Assembly: GCA_973895155.1 (NCBI GenBank)
Contig: OZ316894.1
Location: forward strand, 4,588,001-4,652,000
Length of the DNA: 64,000 nucleotides
Direction of reading: 5' to 3'
Source: Marsupella aquatica
Taxonomy: Eukaryota; Marchantiophyta
A program made the translations under genes and the position numbers. The notes under the pieces were generated by a model. It had not been told where the DNA came from and searched no databases. It saw only the letters and a list, made by a program, of their open reading frames with translations. Below, piece by piece: positions 41,244 through 53,646 of the stretch. Position 1 is the first letter of the stretch. The number at the start of each line of letters is the position of its first letter.

Positions 41244-44200
41244 ATAATAGAGTCTATGGCCTCACTGGAGTAAGCCATTAACTAAATATGGGAAATTATG
41301 TGGGAAATTAGAGCATATCATAGATATGGATTGAGGGGGCTTGGTTGAGGGACTTTTCAAGAGATGGGAACCCACTAAGTATATCTGGCTGCCTATGGCT
41401 TCACTAGAGTCGGTCATGAATTACATATGATGGGCAGTCTAACTCTATAATCACCCTAGAAAGTTATCCTTCAGGGCCTATGGTCCAGGGCGTATGGTCT
41501 AGAGTGAAGACTATTGACCAATACCTGGGGCATGACCAAAGTTTGGGGTGCGTGTGGGCAATGGAGATTGCAAAATGGGTGAGCCTCTAACAATGGCGTG
41601 GCGGGTTTGAATGTGAGTCCCCACTTCTATTTTGTGTTCAAAGGCTGGTGCTCAGGCTATTACAGTGTAGTATAGATATGGACAGATAGGATCTTAATTG
41701 AATGACTTTCGACCCACTAAGTATATCTCTGGCTGTGAAGTCTTCAATTCTGTGGTTCTAGAGGAGCTACTAGGAAGGGCGTTTAGGTGACTGGACATGG
41801 GCTGACAGGAGTGGGTAAAATGCATCGAGAAAAGGTTTTCATCATGAGAAGACAATGTCCAGTCAGTCAGGCGAACTTTTCTCGACATGATAGATCATTC
41901 AGAAGAACCAGGCAGCTGCTCTGGACCACTTCGATCATATGCTAGAGATTCAATGCATGTGACACTTCAGATCGTTCAGCTTTTGACTCTGACTGTCTCG
42001 CTTCCAACCAAATCCTCTGGAAGATCTTCTCTCTCTCAGTCTGTCATCTTGAACACAGATAATTGTTCCGATATCTTGTCGACTCCGTCACCTTCTGCTG
42101 GCAGACTGCAGCCCTCAGCGTTGACAGACGACCTAGACTGTAAGGAACTTGTCTGTGGGAGTGTGGGATCACTTCCATCCTCTCCTAAATAAGTAGTCTT
42201 TAACTGATGAATGGACGTGTCCATTCCATGTACACTGCAGCCCTTCTGAGAAGCAACAAATTTGAAGGAAAGACGTGTTCGCTTCTAGAAGTTCGCTGAC
42301 ATGATTGTGTGTAACTTATACTTAGGACGACTGATCTATATCTGGTCCACATTTGATGCGCTGTAAGTTCCTTTGTTGAAGAACTGCTTCGATGATCTTC
42401 CGGGAAGAGGGAAGTAAAGGGTCAGCTGGGGATGAGTACTTCGAAAGTTCACAGGTTCTCTTGACGTCCCATTTGAACAACCATTTTATGCATGAAGTGT
42501 ACAGACTCTGTTGTCGTATCACGATGTTCCTTGTCTGAAGTGCGTAGAAGTGTCCTTGTCCAGTACGCTACACGTGAGTTGGTCTGTAAACAAAAATTGG
42601 ACAAGGAAACATGCTTGCAGAACTTTCGTCTAGCTCGTTATATTTTCTGCTCTTCCAATTTTGACATCGGGCTATCTTTACCACTCTTGCTCCCAATTGC
42701 AGCACGACCGTGTAGTCAGTGGTCCCAACTAAAATGGTGCATGTCTAAAGCGGATATAATCTAAGAGACGTGTGAGACACAATATCGATGGGATCTACTC
42801 CAAAACCAGCACTGATTCGGGACAGGGAAGAATGGCCACCAATGAATGACGCCAACAACGTGCCCCGACAACGAGTCCCTGATCAATGCTGTTAAATCCA
42901 GACTCAGTCTGAACACCAGAAAGGCGGTTAGTTTTTGTGGAGTGCGGCGGTGGCTTGAGACGAGGCTATCAATTTGCCAACAATCCGACAAAAATTGTTT
43001 TCAATCTTACTACAAATTGAAGCCAGCAACGATGCCTGGCCCCTATCCGTACGAAGTCTGCATGGTTCCAATCAATGTCCAGTACTGAAGATGGTTCTGG
43101 TACGATGATGTTTAGTGAGTGTAAACATTTCGTTGCAAGAAGATCACACGAGAACTACAGCAGTCGTACGACTGCAACTACAAAGTAAAACCTAAATTTC
43201 TTTAGCTTCAAAGTGCGTATCTAATTATGACCCGTACTTCAAGGGTACCCCTATAGCCGTGCGATATAAAATGTGATAATATAAGGTGTGCATTAATTGA
43301 ATTAAAGAGATTTATCATGGTATAGAGTGATGTCATATACCAAGCTGACTGTCAGTCCCGTAGACCGTCACACATCTAGAAGGCTACTGTAGACCGAAAT
43401 AGAACGTCAGGGCACGATCTCGCCCTGTCGTGCCCGGTCGCTGCCTCTCTCTCAGCCGTTTGCTCTCACCTCACCAAAGACTTTGCTGAGGGGACAGTCC
43501 TGTAGTGACAGGGATTCTTGCCAGGCACTGAACTTCACTGTAACGGGACAATCAATTAATTACGGCAAGCAGGGAGGATGCTCTCAATGCGTCAATCGAT
43601 ATGGAGAGACATATGGCAATGTCAGACGAGCCGCTGGTATCCTCACATTGTTGTGGCGTGCCGTTTCATCTCGGAGGAATGAAAGATGGGATGAAGAATA
43701 ATGTGGGATGGATGTCCTCGATCCAACCGTATCACAAAAGATCGCCATTGCGGTACTTGTACTGTATGGAAGGGGTGATACTAGCTACCGCCTCGATGGA
43801 CCAGACACTGCCTGTATAATGTAACGCTCTCTTTTGGGTCCGGGAGTATGACTGAAAACTGTAACAAATTCAACAGAATAATAGGTGAGAATGCAGCACA
43901 AGCTAGACAGATTTCATGAGTGTACCCCACAAATCTAAACGTGGAGGTCACAAACTAAGACTGCTTAGAAGATCTTTGTTTTGCTGCTGGCATCATTGTG
44001 CCTCATTGAAATGTAGAATTGTCTTACGGCTGCATCATTGTACCCGATTGAATTGAATCTGTTCTCGTTGAAATATAGAATCTCCACATAATTATCATCG
44101 TTTCTAATTATTCGGTTGGATGACCAAAGGAACAGCAAAAAACTTGTTATGTGCGTTGTGGGATCTAGTTCCCAGTTCAATGTACAACATTGCTGTCCGA

Positions 44201-47200
44201 GAAATTTGGCTCATTTCATCCAGCAGAACCTTTTACCCAAAAAGAGTTTTCCTTGTATCCATAAGGATTGCCATTTGAGTATATGTATGGCATGTACAGC
44301 ATACGATACGGTTCGCTGTGCATCAGAGAATAATATGACGAAAACCTGTGACAACCTTATCACAATCATGGAGTGATTTCCTCCCAATGCACAAACTAGT
44401 CTACAGTATGACTGCAATCATTTTATGCCCTTTGGATGTGATTAAGCCACCAGGACAAATTGGATACCCCAATGATGGTACTTGATTGGTTCCAAATTTC
44501 CAAAGTCTGGGAGCACTATGATTATTCTAAAGTTTGTGATTGACAGCTTTTCTCACTAAAACTGGCTGTTCAGGGACCAGAAACTGTAGCTCTACTTCGA
44601 ACAGTACTGCACACTATCCAGGACTGTCTGAGGATTTTCGTACTTTGGGCGGTGGCTCTCCTCATTGCAGTGAATTTGGGAGTACAGGTGTCCTATGCAA
44701 TGGGCATGTAATCGTGGGTTATCTTGCCGTACGTGGAGCTCAGAACACAAATGGAGAATAGTTGAACCCTGTTAATGGAGGTTTCACATATCAGAGTCTC
44801 TAACTATCTGCGGATTTTTAGGGACAGCAAAGGGCTTCTTGTGTGCTTTGTGGGGCCTCGCAGTCTGACAGATATTGGACCAATGTAGTAACAGGATTGG
44901 CCTGTAATTGAGAAGAGACACGGAGGAGAAATAGGACTGTTCCACCCAGAAATAGGATTGTCCTCCATTGCTGATTGCACGTTACCTCGATCCACCATGA
45001 CCATTGCACATGCAGCCTTGACAGACGACTGTACTGGAGTGACCGTGGGCTATCTCAACTGGCCACCCTTCTTATATTGACCCGGTTCTTCAATCTTAAA
45101 GATGTAGAATTTTTACACTGCCCTGACCTTCGATCCATTAAAGTAAATATATATATCATCAGGCTCCCGAAAATTCATTCCATGGCCGCTTAGACCTCCT
45201 TTGAGTCCTTTGCGTAGATTTCGGTATCCTCAAACTAACTTGGTCACCTGTAAAATCTGACGATCCACGCGTGTAGGCATTGATATAATCTCGTAATCCG
45301 TGGATCTTGCAATAAATACAACACTTCCACTATAATTCGTTGGAAGAGTGATTGATAATTATTGAATATTCCAACCAAATACTAGTATAACCGATGTTTC
45401 TCAGTACAGTATCCAAATGAAGTCCCTGCTATGGCTCCCTATTTATCAATTCACTTTGGTCTCCCGTTAAGAAAAAAAATTAGGCATCTCATTTGGGGCA
45501 ACGTAACAACTGGCAGGGCACCTGAAATTGTCCACCAGAACCTGAAGTGCAGAATCGCTATGCCACACTGCAAACAAATATTCTCTATAACTTTCATCGT
45601 ATTCTGAAGGAATGTGCAAGTCCGTGATCGATCTGTGACTACGTTTTGGAGTACGCAACTGGACACCCACCAACAGCTCGCGAGGATATCAATAGCGCCC
45701 AGCTGCGAAGCCAGTTTCACCACTTCATTCTTGAACTTTCTCCACGAACCATCGCGAGTATGCTGTCTCATTGTAAGTGATTCCAGTGGAGTACGTCGAT
45801 CTTCCTCATGAGAGAAACCACGATTACGCTTACGGTTGTGATCAATTTGACCAAAATGAGTGCTACTTAAGAGCTGAGTCCTCAGAAGTATTACAGATTA
45901 AGAATGTCAAAGTATGCTGGTGGATTAAGAAACAAGCTTTACATGCAATTCTTGTAGTCTATTGAGAAATACTAAAAATGTAGCACGTTCCCTTTTCCGA
46001 CCTTGGCTAGATGACGGCCTCAGTAGAATCTCTTAAGTTACTCTCGTTTAACCTGACACGGCCTACATTTGCATTTTCCTTGATATCCCACCCATTCACG
46101 GTTTCTACAATGTCCCTTGCCATTCTTTAATCACGAAATAATCCATGGATTGTGTTATTCCCGGACTCCACTTGGAATCCTCGTGATTACTGGTGCCATC
46201 CTGACATCACCCAATATCTCTTTTCTGCTACGATTCTCAATCATCAACCGAAGGGACTCTCATTATCGGTAATTGAATTGTGTTGTGTGATGTCGAGAGT
46301 GGGAGGAAATTACAACCTACTAATCTCTTCCCGTATTTCGTTCCATGTGAAGGTGTCTGCCACGTGAAGGAATCTAGGAACTAGCTTGTTTTCATCATGC
46401 GACGACACCGCACGAGACACAGGCTAGTCCATGATTCTGTCATCGACGCACTCTCAGTCATAGTTTCCCTCCACTAAAACAAACAACTATTAATAGGTAA
46501 GGACCTCCTCCACAGCTCTCTCAATGTGTCTCGCTCGCTCGCTTCCACAATCCCTCCCTCCTGCCAACGATTTATTCTCTTTGGTTCACGTGCCCCTCAT
46601 TTCCCTGCTGCCCTCTGTGACTTCTCCTCTATGGTTGTGCATCTACGTCAATTTCTGCCCTTCGTGAACAGCTTAGTTGACAAGCCTCAACAGCAATTGT
46701 GACTCCCTGCGGTCTCCCTCTTGGGACTTAAGAAAACTCCTCCGCTGGGTCTAACTTTAATCAATCATCGTTTGCTTGTTTATATCGCTTCTAATCCTAC
46801 AAAGAATGGGAAAAATTCATTTCAAAGAAGAAGGCAGATTGCATTCCTTCGGAGAGGATTTCTGTCTTTCACCTTGAAGAAGATTCAAGGACGTTTCTAC
46901 ATCATTGTTCCGACACAATTGAACGGTATGTATCCACCCCAGGTTTGGCGCCAAAAACAAATCTTGCACCACAGCTTGGTCACTGCAGTGGAGCAAATTT
47001 CGATCGTAACATTGAGCTGTCTGTTTACCCTTGAGAGCTTCCTTGTGTGGAAGATGAGATCAGCTTCTCGATGATGAATTGATGATGTGAAGTTTGCCTT
47101 GAGTACTGTCCATGTTCAATGACAATTGGCAAGTATTTAGACCATCGGTTTAGCTGAGGAAGAATTCTCTGTATGAGTATCTATTTTAGATCATCCTTAG

Positions 47201-47434
47201 AAATGGCTAATTATAAGCTGTAGAAGTGGGCACCTTTTCATTTATTGGTGGTCTTTCGACAATTTCGCAAACACGAACAAAATCCAACCTATACTTTTTG
47301 AGCCAATTTCCAGGGGAGAAGAATTTCAAGGGTCAAGCCTTACCTTGAAATGCCATCCGGACAGTTCGTTTGGCCGGAGTGTTCAGCTGGCAAATGTTGT
47401 CTAAAAGTCACCTTTTATCTCTCCTACAGACGGT
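41244..47434. other. No gene confidently recognised; moderately GC-rich region
   Basis: Base composition is closer to the gene-bearing parts of the window than to the flanking AT-rich repeats. There are many frames of 60-120 codons on both strands and no recognised domain. The minus-strand frames near 45,450-45,780 look most coding-like (separate entry). It may hold a diverged or decayed gene with introns, or non-coding transcripts. Confidence 0.35.
45467..45771 (-). pseudogene. Unrecognised coding-like segment with a frame change
   Basis: One frame begins MRQHTRDGSWRKFKNEVVKL then ASQLGAIDILA. The overlapping frame then gives LRTPKRSHRSITDLHIPSEY followed by DESYREYLFAVWHSDSAL. Both halves have a natural-looking residue mix and meet near 45,680, so this may be a frameshifted remnant or two parts of a spliced exon. 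I recognise no family. Confidence 0.2.
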
Positions 47435-47554
47435 ATCAAGTGTTCTTGTCCTTCTTAAAAACATCCAGCACAAACTCGAGATCTCCTAGTGGTCATCAAG
47501 TGTTCTTGCTCTTCTTAAAAACATCCAGCACAAACTCGAGATCTCCTAGTGGTG
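47435..47554. repeat. 60-bp tandem duplication
   Basis: Two nearly identical 60-bp units starting ATCAAGTGTTCTTG at 47435 and 47495, with one visible transposed pair (TCC versus CTC). The length is a multiple of three, so the plus-strand frame at 47,350-47,643 stays open and carries a 20-residue repeat. The frame itself is unrecognised. Confidence 0.85.
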
Positions 47555-48212
47555 TAACCGATCCACTCACTGAAGTGGAACCCAATGGAATACTGCCCTG
47601 CATAGGTCACAACGGTGGTTCAAGATTTAGAGCTTGCTGTTAGATCCTTAGTATTCATGGTCTCTCAGCAAGCGATCTGATTGTACGACCAACGGCATCT
47701 TAGACACCGATCAGTTCTGATCGTTGAAAGTGTTTATCACTTTAAAGATGTCTGTTGTAGGATACTTTTTTAATGCTGATGCCATATTGCTTGTGAGATT
47801 CTAATCAGCAACAATTCAGTATCGTTCCGAATGATGCTTGTGTTATCGCAATTGCCCAAACAGGGGAAGGGAATTGAAAAGTGGAAACACCCAATAAGCT
47901 GAGCAGATGCGTTGGGAAGCGCATTATGAGTTCTACAGCAACACGTATTCTGGTGGGGTTAAGCAGGATTAAATTCCCACAAAGATCACCAGCGAGGTTT
48001 AATTTTTTCACAAGAGGTCTCGTACCAATCCCATATGTGGTGGACGATCGAGTCACTTCGCACCCAAACCTACCTAAGAAAACGATACTCACTTGCGTTT
48101 TATGGTTCTCCTCAGAAACCAAAGTGAGGGGATAATCTTAAACATTCAACAGAAGTGCAGGAAATAAAGCGGGAGCGCGATTGACTGCTTTCCAAAGACG
48201 AGAGAAGTTTAC

Positions 48213-49368
48213 CTGGCCCCAGAACTTGTCATATTTTGTCACCTTGACGTCACCATCTACTAGCACCTGAATACCACATGAAAAGCCAACAGCAGATAAT
48301 ATATAGAGCAGGAACTTGACTTGTGCAAAAGTAAAAAAGTGAGAGGAATGAACACGAGATTACTCCAATGTCAATTCTTGGGATGCAAAAATAAATGGTA
48401 CACATGCTAAACTCGATGAGAAAAGTAGGCACTTTTACTTCCAAGATTTTGAGCAACTGTTGGAGGATCATCATATCATATCATATCATATCATATCATA
48501 TCATATCATATCATATCATATCAAATCATACCATATCATATCATATCAAGATATAAACTCAGAGCACGTTCAAAGTATCAGCAATCAAACTGCATAGCTA
48601 ATGAATGGCAATCTACATTATGTCCATATATAGTTGCAGGTTGTCGGCCAGGAGCGTACTTGGCATGCTAGCCGGAGGTTGGAATTTTGAGGGGGGCGAT
48701 GAGGAGGAAAGTTCAGTCGAACGGTCTCTTGCACACCCCATGTTTCTGGTTTAACACTGCCTTGGATTTGTACTGCACATGTACCACATGTCCCTGCTCC
48801 TCTGAAATCGCAAATGCCAACACATACAAGTTAAGGGAACTGTGAGATTTCCTGTGCCATTTGAAGCCCAGATTTGGGTTTCTGTTTCCCTCTGCTTCCC
48901 GAGATTTTTCTATTGTAACTTTCGTTCCTCAGTAAGAAATGAAAGAAATAAAACACGACATATTGAGACGAAAGCAAAGCATCGACAACGCGGGCTACTC
49001 CAAGCGAGAGGAAGTGCTTCTGGAAGAGATGGGTACCGGCAATTGATCACTACTGCTCCGTCGTTGTGAGGCGAAAGGCCATGTTGCAAGAGAGCAGTTC
49101 GCAAAACCACACCTTTGGGAACTTTAATCTCATTTCCCCTGAACTGGACGGACACCATCTCCTCCCCGTTCGGCCCCCGATTCACTTCTTCCTCTCCTGC
49201 CCTTTTCTCTGTCACATTTTGCTGAAAAGAGGACGTCGCGCTACAGCGATGCCGGGTCACGTTGACAAAGCGGGCTGCATTGTACCTGCCATGATCCGCT
49301 CCTGCAGCATCAGCAGTAGCCTTACTACACCATTGCCGACCAATCTGGACGGTTTGTAATCCTTTCAT
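48213..49368 (-). CDS. Plant-type 2Fe-2S ferredoxin-like protein (3' end not resolved)
   Basis: Three exons join in frame: 49368-49037 (110 codons plus two bases), 48801-48660 and 48266-48213. All have GT-AG introns (235 and 393 bp). An in-frame TAA lies upstream of the ATG at 49368. The first 65 residues are Ala/Ser/Arg/Thr-rich and suit an organelle transit peptide. The ferredoxin fold follows: VSVQFRGNEIKVPKGVVLRT, then INCRGAGTCGTCAVQI. The cluster ligands are C110-x5-C116-x2-C119 and C157 (NLRLACQ). The third exon gives VLVDGDVKVTKYDKFWGQ, then a donor-like GTAAAC. A last short exon may follow; without splicing, the frame would stop near 48,141. It probably acts as an electron carrier in plastid or mitochondrion. 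It resembles the uncharacterised ferredoxin-like proteins with an LNFPPH motif more than photosynthetic ferredoxin. Confidence 0.82.
48471..48547. repeat. (TCATA)n pentanucleotide microsatellite
   Basis: About 15 units with two imperfect ones near 48,523-48,533. It lies in the second intron of the ferredoxin-like gene. Confidence 0.95.
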
Positions 49369-49399
49369 TTCTCCCCGAATCTCACCTTAGTGTCGAGCC

Positions 49400-50248
49400 T
49401 GCACAGCTCCAATTACAGAATTAGGTTCCAATTTGGTCCACGGCCTATCTTCTGATTACAGAGTTTCCATCATCCGACAAGTGCTTGCTTGTGAATGATG
49501 TTCATCCATCTAGTACTGCCAGAAATCCTTCATATTCTTGCCTCTGCCTTTCGTAGGTTTGGCAACATTGTCACATCCCTCAAAATCCCAATTATGTACC
49601 AAAGAATCCAATGTCCCTGGGGTATTGCCTCTTTGCCTAATCTCGTGCCAGTGACTCTAGAAAAAATGCACCCTAGAGAAAATGCACCCTATGTCCCAAT
49701 TGAAATCTGCTACCCAAATTGAAATGATAGGAAATAAATGGGAGGTCAAATTCACCAAACGATGCTGCGGCACGGAGCTCGACTTAACAATCGTATCATT
49801 CACTCGCTCCATCTCATTACTTACTTTCTGGGCCTCCAGAGCTCTGTTCGTTCTCTCGCATTCAATCAATCCTTCCGAATCACCCGTCTGCTGCCTTCAC
49901 AGCTGCCACAGCCCAACCTACTGCAGATCTCCTAAAACTCTAGCTCGGGACCTTGCAATTTCCGGCCACAAGCAATTTCATCTTCATCCTCTTACAATTG
50001 CCATCCCTCAATCATCGACTCCTCTACTCGCTACACTGCTGCTGGTCCCCCTTCTCTCCACTTCCTTCTCAACTTTGAAACGCTGAACCGCCCTCTGTAA
50101 TTTCTTCCTTTGGCATTTCCCTGATCAATCCTCAAGTTAATGGGAAGAGCTTCATATTTCATTCCAGTCCCTTTCTTTGGTGCGGTCTCAGTTCTCTTCT
50201 CAGGAGCTTGATAGACTTCAACCCAATCAAACAAAGATCCGTGGGTCA
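49400..50248. other. Upstream flank of the ferredoxin-like gene; no further gene recognised
   Basis: Contains the probable promoter of the minus-strand ferredoxin-like gene. Short frames on both strands (for example 49,869-49,657 minus, ECERTNRALEAQKVSNEMER) have no family match. Confidence 0.35.
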
Positions 50249-50342
50249 ATGTTACCCACACACGCGTTGCACCCATAAGAGATAAATACTACCTTATGTT
50301 ACCCACACACGCGTTGCACCCATAAGAGATGACCACTAGCCT
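50249..50342. repeat. 47-bp tandem duplication
   Basis: ATGTTACCCACACACGCG and the following bases through CATAAGAGAT occur at 50249 and again at 50296. The first 35 bp of each unit are identical. Confidence 0.85.
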
Positions 50343-51009
50343 CATTACCCATTCCCTCAGGAGAAAAAGGGATGAAAGGAAATAAAACATTGTAGACAAA
50401 GGATTGCATGGCATTTCCTAGAAAAAGAAACATTCAAAAATAAAGATTGCATGGGATAAGCTGTTCATCTTTATTCCCTCCCTCCATGTTCTATGTTTGC
50501 ACCCTCACTTCCGTGCACCCTCACTTCAGCTGTGCCCTCACCTAAAGTCACTGTTTAGAGGCTCCAGAGTAGGCTAAGGAGTTGTCTTTGATTGAGCCTT
50601 ATTAGTTAGCCTAGCCACAGGGGCCAAAATCTCATAACCCCAGGCCAGGCTGGTGGGGTTAAGTTTTTAAATCATTATTTTTCCAAAAAATGCGGAGGAG
50701 GCTAAGACCCGAACAGCGCCCCAGGGAACAAAGGCCACCCCAAGGAGGAACACCCAAACACCAGCCGAAAAGCGCACCTAATCAGGCCAAAGATAAACCA
50801 ACCAATGGTTTCAAAAGAGGACTTGAAACAAAACCTAAGGTCGACCCTATAGATGCAGCCCCGATAGGCGGAGGGCCAACAACACTCTTTCCTAGTCTGT
50901 CTCTGCAGAGAGTGGACCCAAGAGCAGATGTTAATTACTATGTTGGGCCCTGTCGGGAAACAAGAAAGGGAAATGGTCAGGCCAAACATATTAGTGGTCT
51001 CATTCATCT

Positions 51010-51320
51010 TCAGGAGTAATACAAATGGGGGATGGGACATTCAGCAGTCTCCCAAGGTAGGAGAATGTTGAACAGCTGCTCAAGGGTAACTCTAATCTGT
51101 CTATGTTTCCTTTTCAGAGTGGCACAGTGTGGCACAGTTAGATCCAACATAGATTGAAGATGGGCAGCGGTTTGTCTGAGTATAACCAAGTCACCTAGGG
51201 AGTCTTCCAAGGATTGCGAGTAAGTGGCTGCATTCCTTTCTTTCCAGATGTTGTTGCTCATTTCCATCAACAACACTAGAATCCCTGGTTTCCTCTTGCA
51301 CCTTTGTATATTAGCCCATG
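51010..51320 (-). mobile_element. LINE fragment (end of the RT-associated region)
   Basis: The minus-strand frame reads KRKPGILVLLMEMSNNIWKE followed by RNAATYSQS. It ends LKRKHRQIRVTLEQLFNILL, then PW. This parallels the LINE fragment at 14.9-15.4 kb. No RT core is present. Confidence 0.55.
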
Positions 51321-51429
51321 TGATGACTCAAACAAGGAGGTAGAAGGGGTAGTGAAATCCAACGTGGTCCGCAAGAATTGTTGCACCTCTCTTCATCAAT
51401 CGTAGACCTTGTAGCAGCTGAAAAATAAA

Positions 51430-51560
51430 TGTTTAGTGTGCTCAAAGCATGATTTACATCTAGAGAGCACATCCCTATTAGGTATTTACTCTGGCTTAAG
51501 TCTAGGGTTACAACTCTAATCACAGTTAGGGCTAGCCTTAGTTGTGAACTTGGTTAGGTT
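51430..51560 (-). repeat. Inverted copy of a dispersed repeat (other copies 56,310-56,440 and 57,095-57,180)
   Basis: Read on the minus strand it contains TAACCTAACC..., GGCTAGCCCTAACTGTGATT and AGAGTTGTAACCCTAGACTT. These match the plus-strand words GGTTAGCCCTAATTGCGGTA and CGTAACTCTAGACC at 56.36 kb and CTAACTGTGGTTAGCC at 57.13 kb. It is probably a fragment of an LTR or another interspersed element. Confidence 0.55.
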
Positions 51561-52149
51561 AATCATCTACAACTATAATACTGAATCCTGCCTAATTTAG
51601 TCTTTTGTCCCATTATGAAAATCAGAAATGGTGGGATTCAATCTTGATTGTTCATTGAACTGATTATTTATTTCCCACTGTCCATCAGATGCACACAAGA
51701 TCATATCATCATCTCTTCTGTCTCACACTAATAGTAATAGGCGTCGTAGCAGGTTCAAGGTACACCTGCCCAAAGTACATGCACGTAGGACAAAAGGCGT
51801 CATACACATGCCCACAGTACATGCACATAAGACTAATGTACTTGAAAGTACCATGAATAAGGGTTGTACTAGAATGTACAACCAATTATTATGCTCCCAT
51901 AAAAATATGATGTTATGCAAATGATGGGGAGAGTAGAGAGAAACTGGTCAGGAGTAAGAAAAGGGGGAGGGGGAGATAAAGGAAAAACCAAAGGAAAGAT
52001 AAAAGTTAGGATAGGAAGAGATATTAGAATGTGGGAAAGTGTGAAAGTGGAGAAAGGGAGAAAAAGGAAATTTAGTATTTTTGAGCCTCCAAACATTTAA
52101 TAAATATACCTAAATATCGTAAATATGTTGTGTCAAAATGATGAGATTT

Positions 52150-52828
52150 TCACACCCAATGTGACAGAATTCTCTCTAGTCTTTTATCATGATTTTTTTA
52201 CAAAATTTTCCATATATAGTCCCAAGGGCTTACATGGAAGCAAATCTCTTTCTCACATTGCCATCTTTATCTCACCTCGACATCTTTTATCTACTCTCAA
52301 CATCTTTTTCTCTCCTTGAGATCTTTTCTCACCTTCACATTTTTATCATATCACACCATCTTTTTCTCACCCTCAAAATCTTTTCTCATCTTGCCATCTT
52401 TCTCTCACCTTGACATCTTCATCACAACACAACATTGATGAGGGTGAGGGAAAAATGGTGTGATGTGATGACCTTGACATCTTTCCTCACCTCGACTTCT
52501 TTTCCTCACCTTGACATCTTTTTCTCTCATGGACATATTTTTTCAACTGGGCGTCTTTTCCTCATCTCGACATCTTTCCTCACCTCAACATCTTTTGTGT
52601 AACGCACGGACTCTTTTATCTCCTTGACATATTTTTCTCACCTTGATTTCTTTTCTTCACCTTGACATCTTTTGCTCTCATCGATATCTTTTTCTCACCT
52701 TGATTTATTTTCTTCACCTTGACATCTTTGGCTCTCATCGGCATTATTTTCACCTTGACGTCGTTTCCTCATCTCAACATCTTTTCTCACCTCAACATCT
52801 TTTGTGCAAGGCACAGGCATAGGGCTAG
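52150..52828 (+). mobile_element. Helitron-like element: CACCTTGACATCTTTT-type repeats ending in a hairpin-CTAG terminus
   Basis: From about 52,225 the sequence is built of irregular copies of a roughly 20-bp unit (CTCACCTTGACATCTTTT and variants). It ends with the hairpin TGTGC-AAG-GCACA, then GGCATAGGG and CTAG|T at 52,825-52,829, which fits the Helitron 3' rule. A second hairpin-like GTGTAACGCAC lies at about 52,597. The 5' end (TC) could not be set, so the left coordinate is arbitrary. Confidence 0.45.
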
Positions 52829-52878
52829 TTGTGATATAAAGGGCTGAAGTAACTGAGCAAAACTTAGTTTCTCTTTGT

Positions 52879-53646
52879 GCAATCGTTGTTGTACGACCCC
52901 AATTTGATGCTCACCACGTCTATAGATTACTCCACATAGACTACCACTTCCACTTCTTATTCAAGTATAGAGCACTCGACATTGAAGTCCACTACCATTC
53001 TTGTTCAATTGCAGTGACATCCACTACTCCTAGTTCTTCTCGTGCAATTGCAAACTCAGGGATATCTGATTCTTCTACGGTGACGTCCATTCTGTACGTT
53101 CCTTCTCCTAGTGTAGACTCATCCTTGAGTGATTCTTGGACATTGTCGTCCATTTTGGGGTCTTCTCCTATCATAGACTAGTTCATGTGTGGTTTTTCTG
53201 TCCCTTGTAGTTGTTGCTAATACAAGAGGAGGAGCAGGAGGAGCGTTGTTGCTTGCCGCTTCTGCTCCTCATTGTGCGACTCCAGTCTGTTGCTCACAAT
53301 GTCTACAGATTACTCGACATTGACGTACACTGCCGATTCATATTTAAGTATAGGTCACTTGACATTGAAGTCCACTACCTATACTTGTCCAACTGCAATA
53401 AAATCCACTACTGTTGATTCTTCTTGTGTGACTCCAGAGTCACGGATATTTGATTGTTCTACAATTACGTCTATTTTTGTTCCTTCTCCTCCTCCTATTA
53501 TAGACTCATTCTTGAACGATTCTTCTACAGTGATGTCCATTTTGGGGTCTTCTCCCACTGTAGACTAGTCCATGCGTGATTCTCCTCTCGCTTGCCATTG
53601 TTGCTAGTGGAGGAGGATGAGGAGGAGCGTTGTTGCTTGCCGATGC
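52879..53646 (+). repeat. 384-bp diverged tandem duplication with Ser/Thr-rich open frames
   Basis: The second copy follows the first at an offset of 384 bp (for example GAGGAGCGTTGTTGCTTGCC at about 53238 and 53622). 384 is a multiple of three. Both copies are open for most of their length on the plus strand and read as Ser/Thr-rich peptide with ATTTTGGGGTCTTCTCC near the end. Substitutions are many. No family is recognised. Confidence 0.65.

Noticed and set aside
48471-48547. CRISPR-like array
   Set aside because: It is a plain pentanucleotide microsatellite without spacers, in a plant intron.
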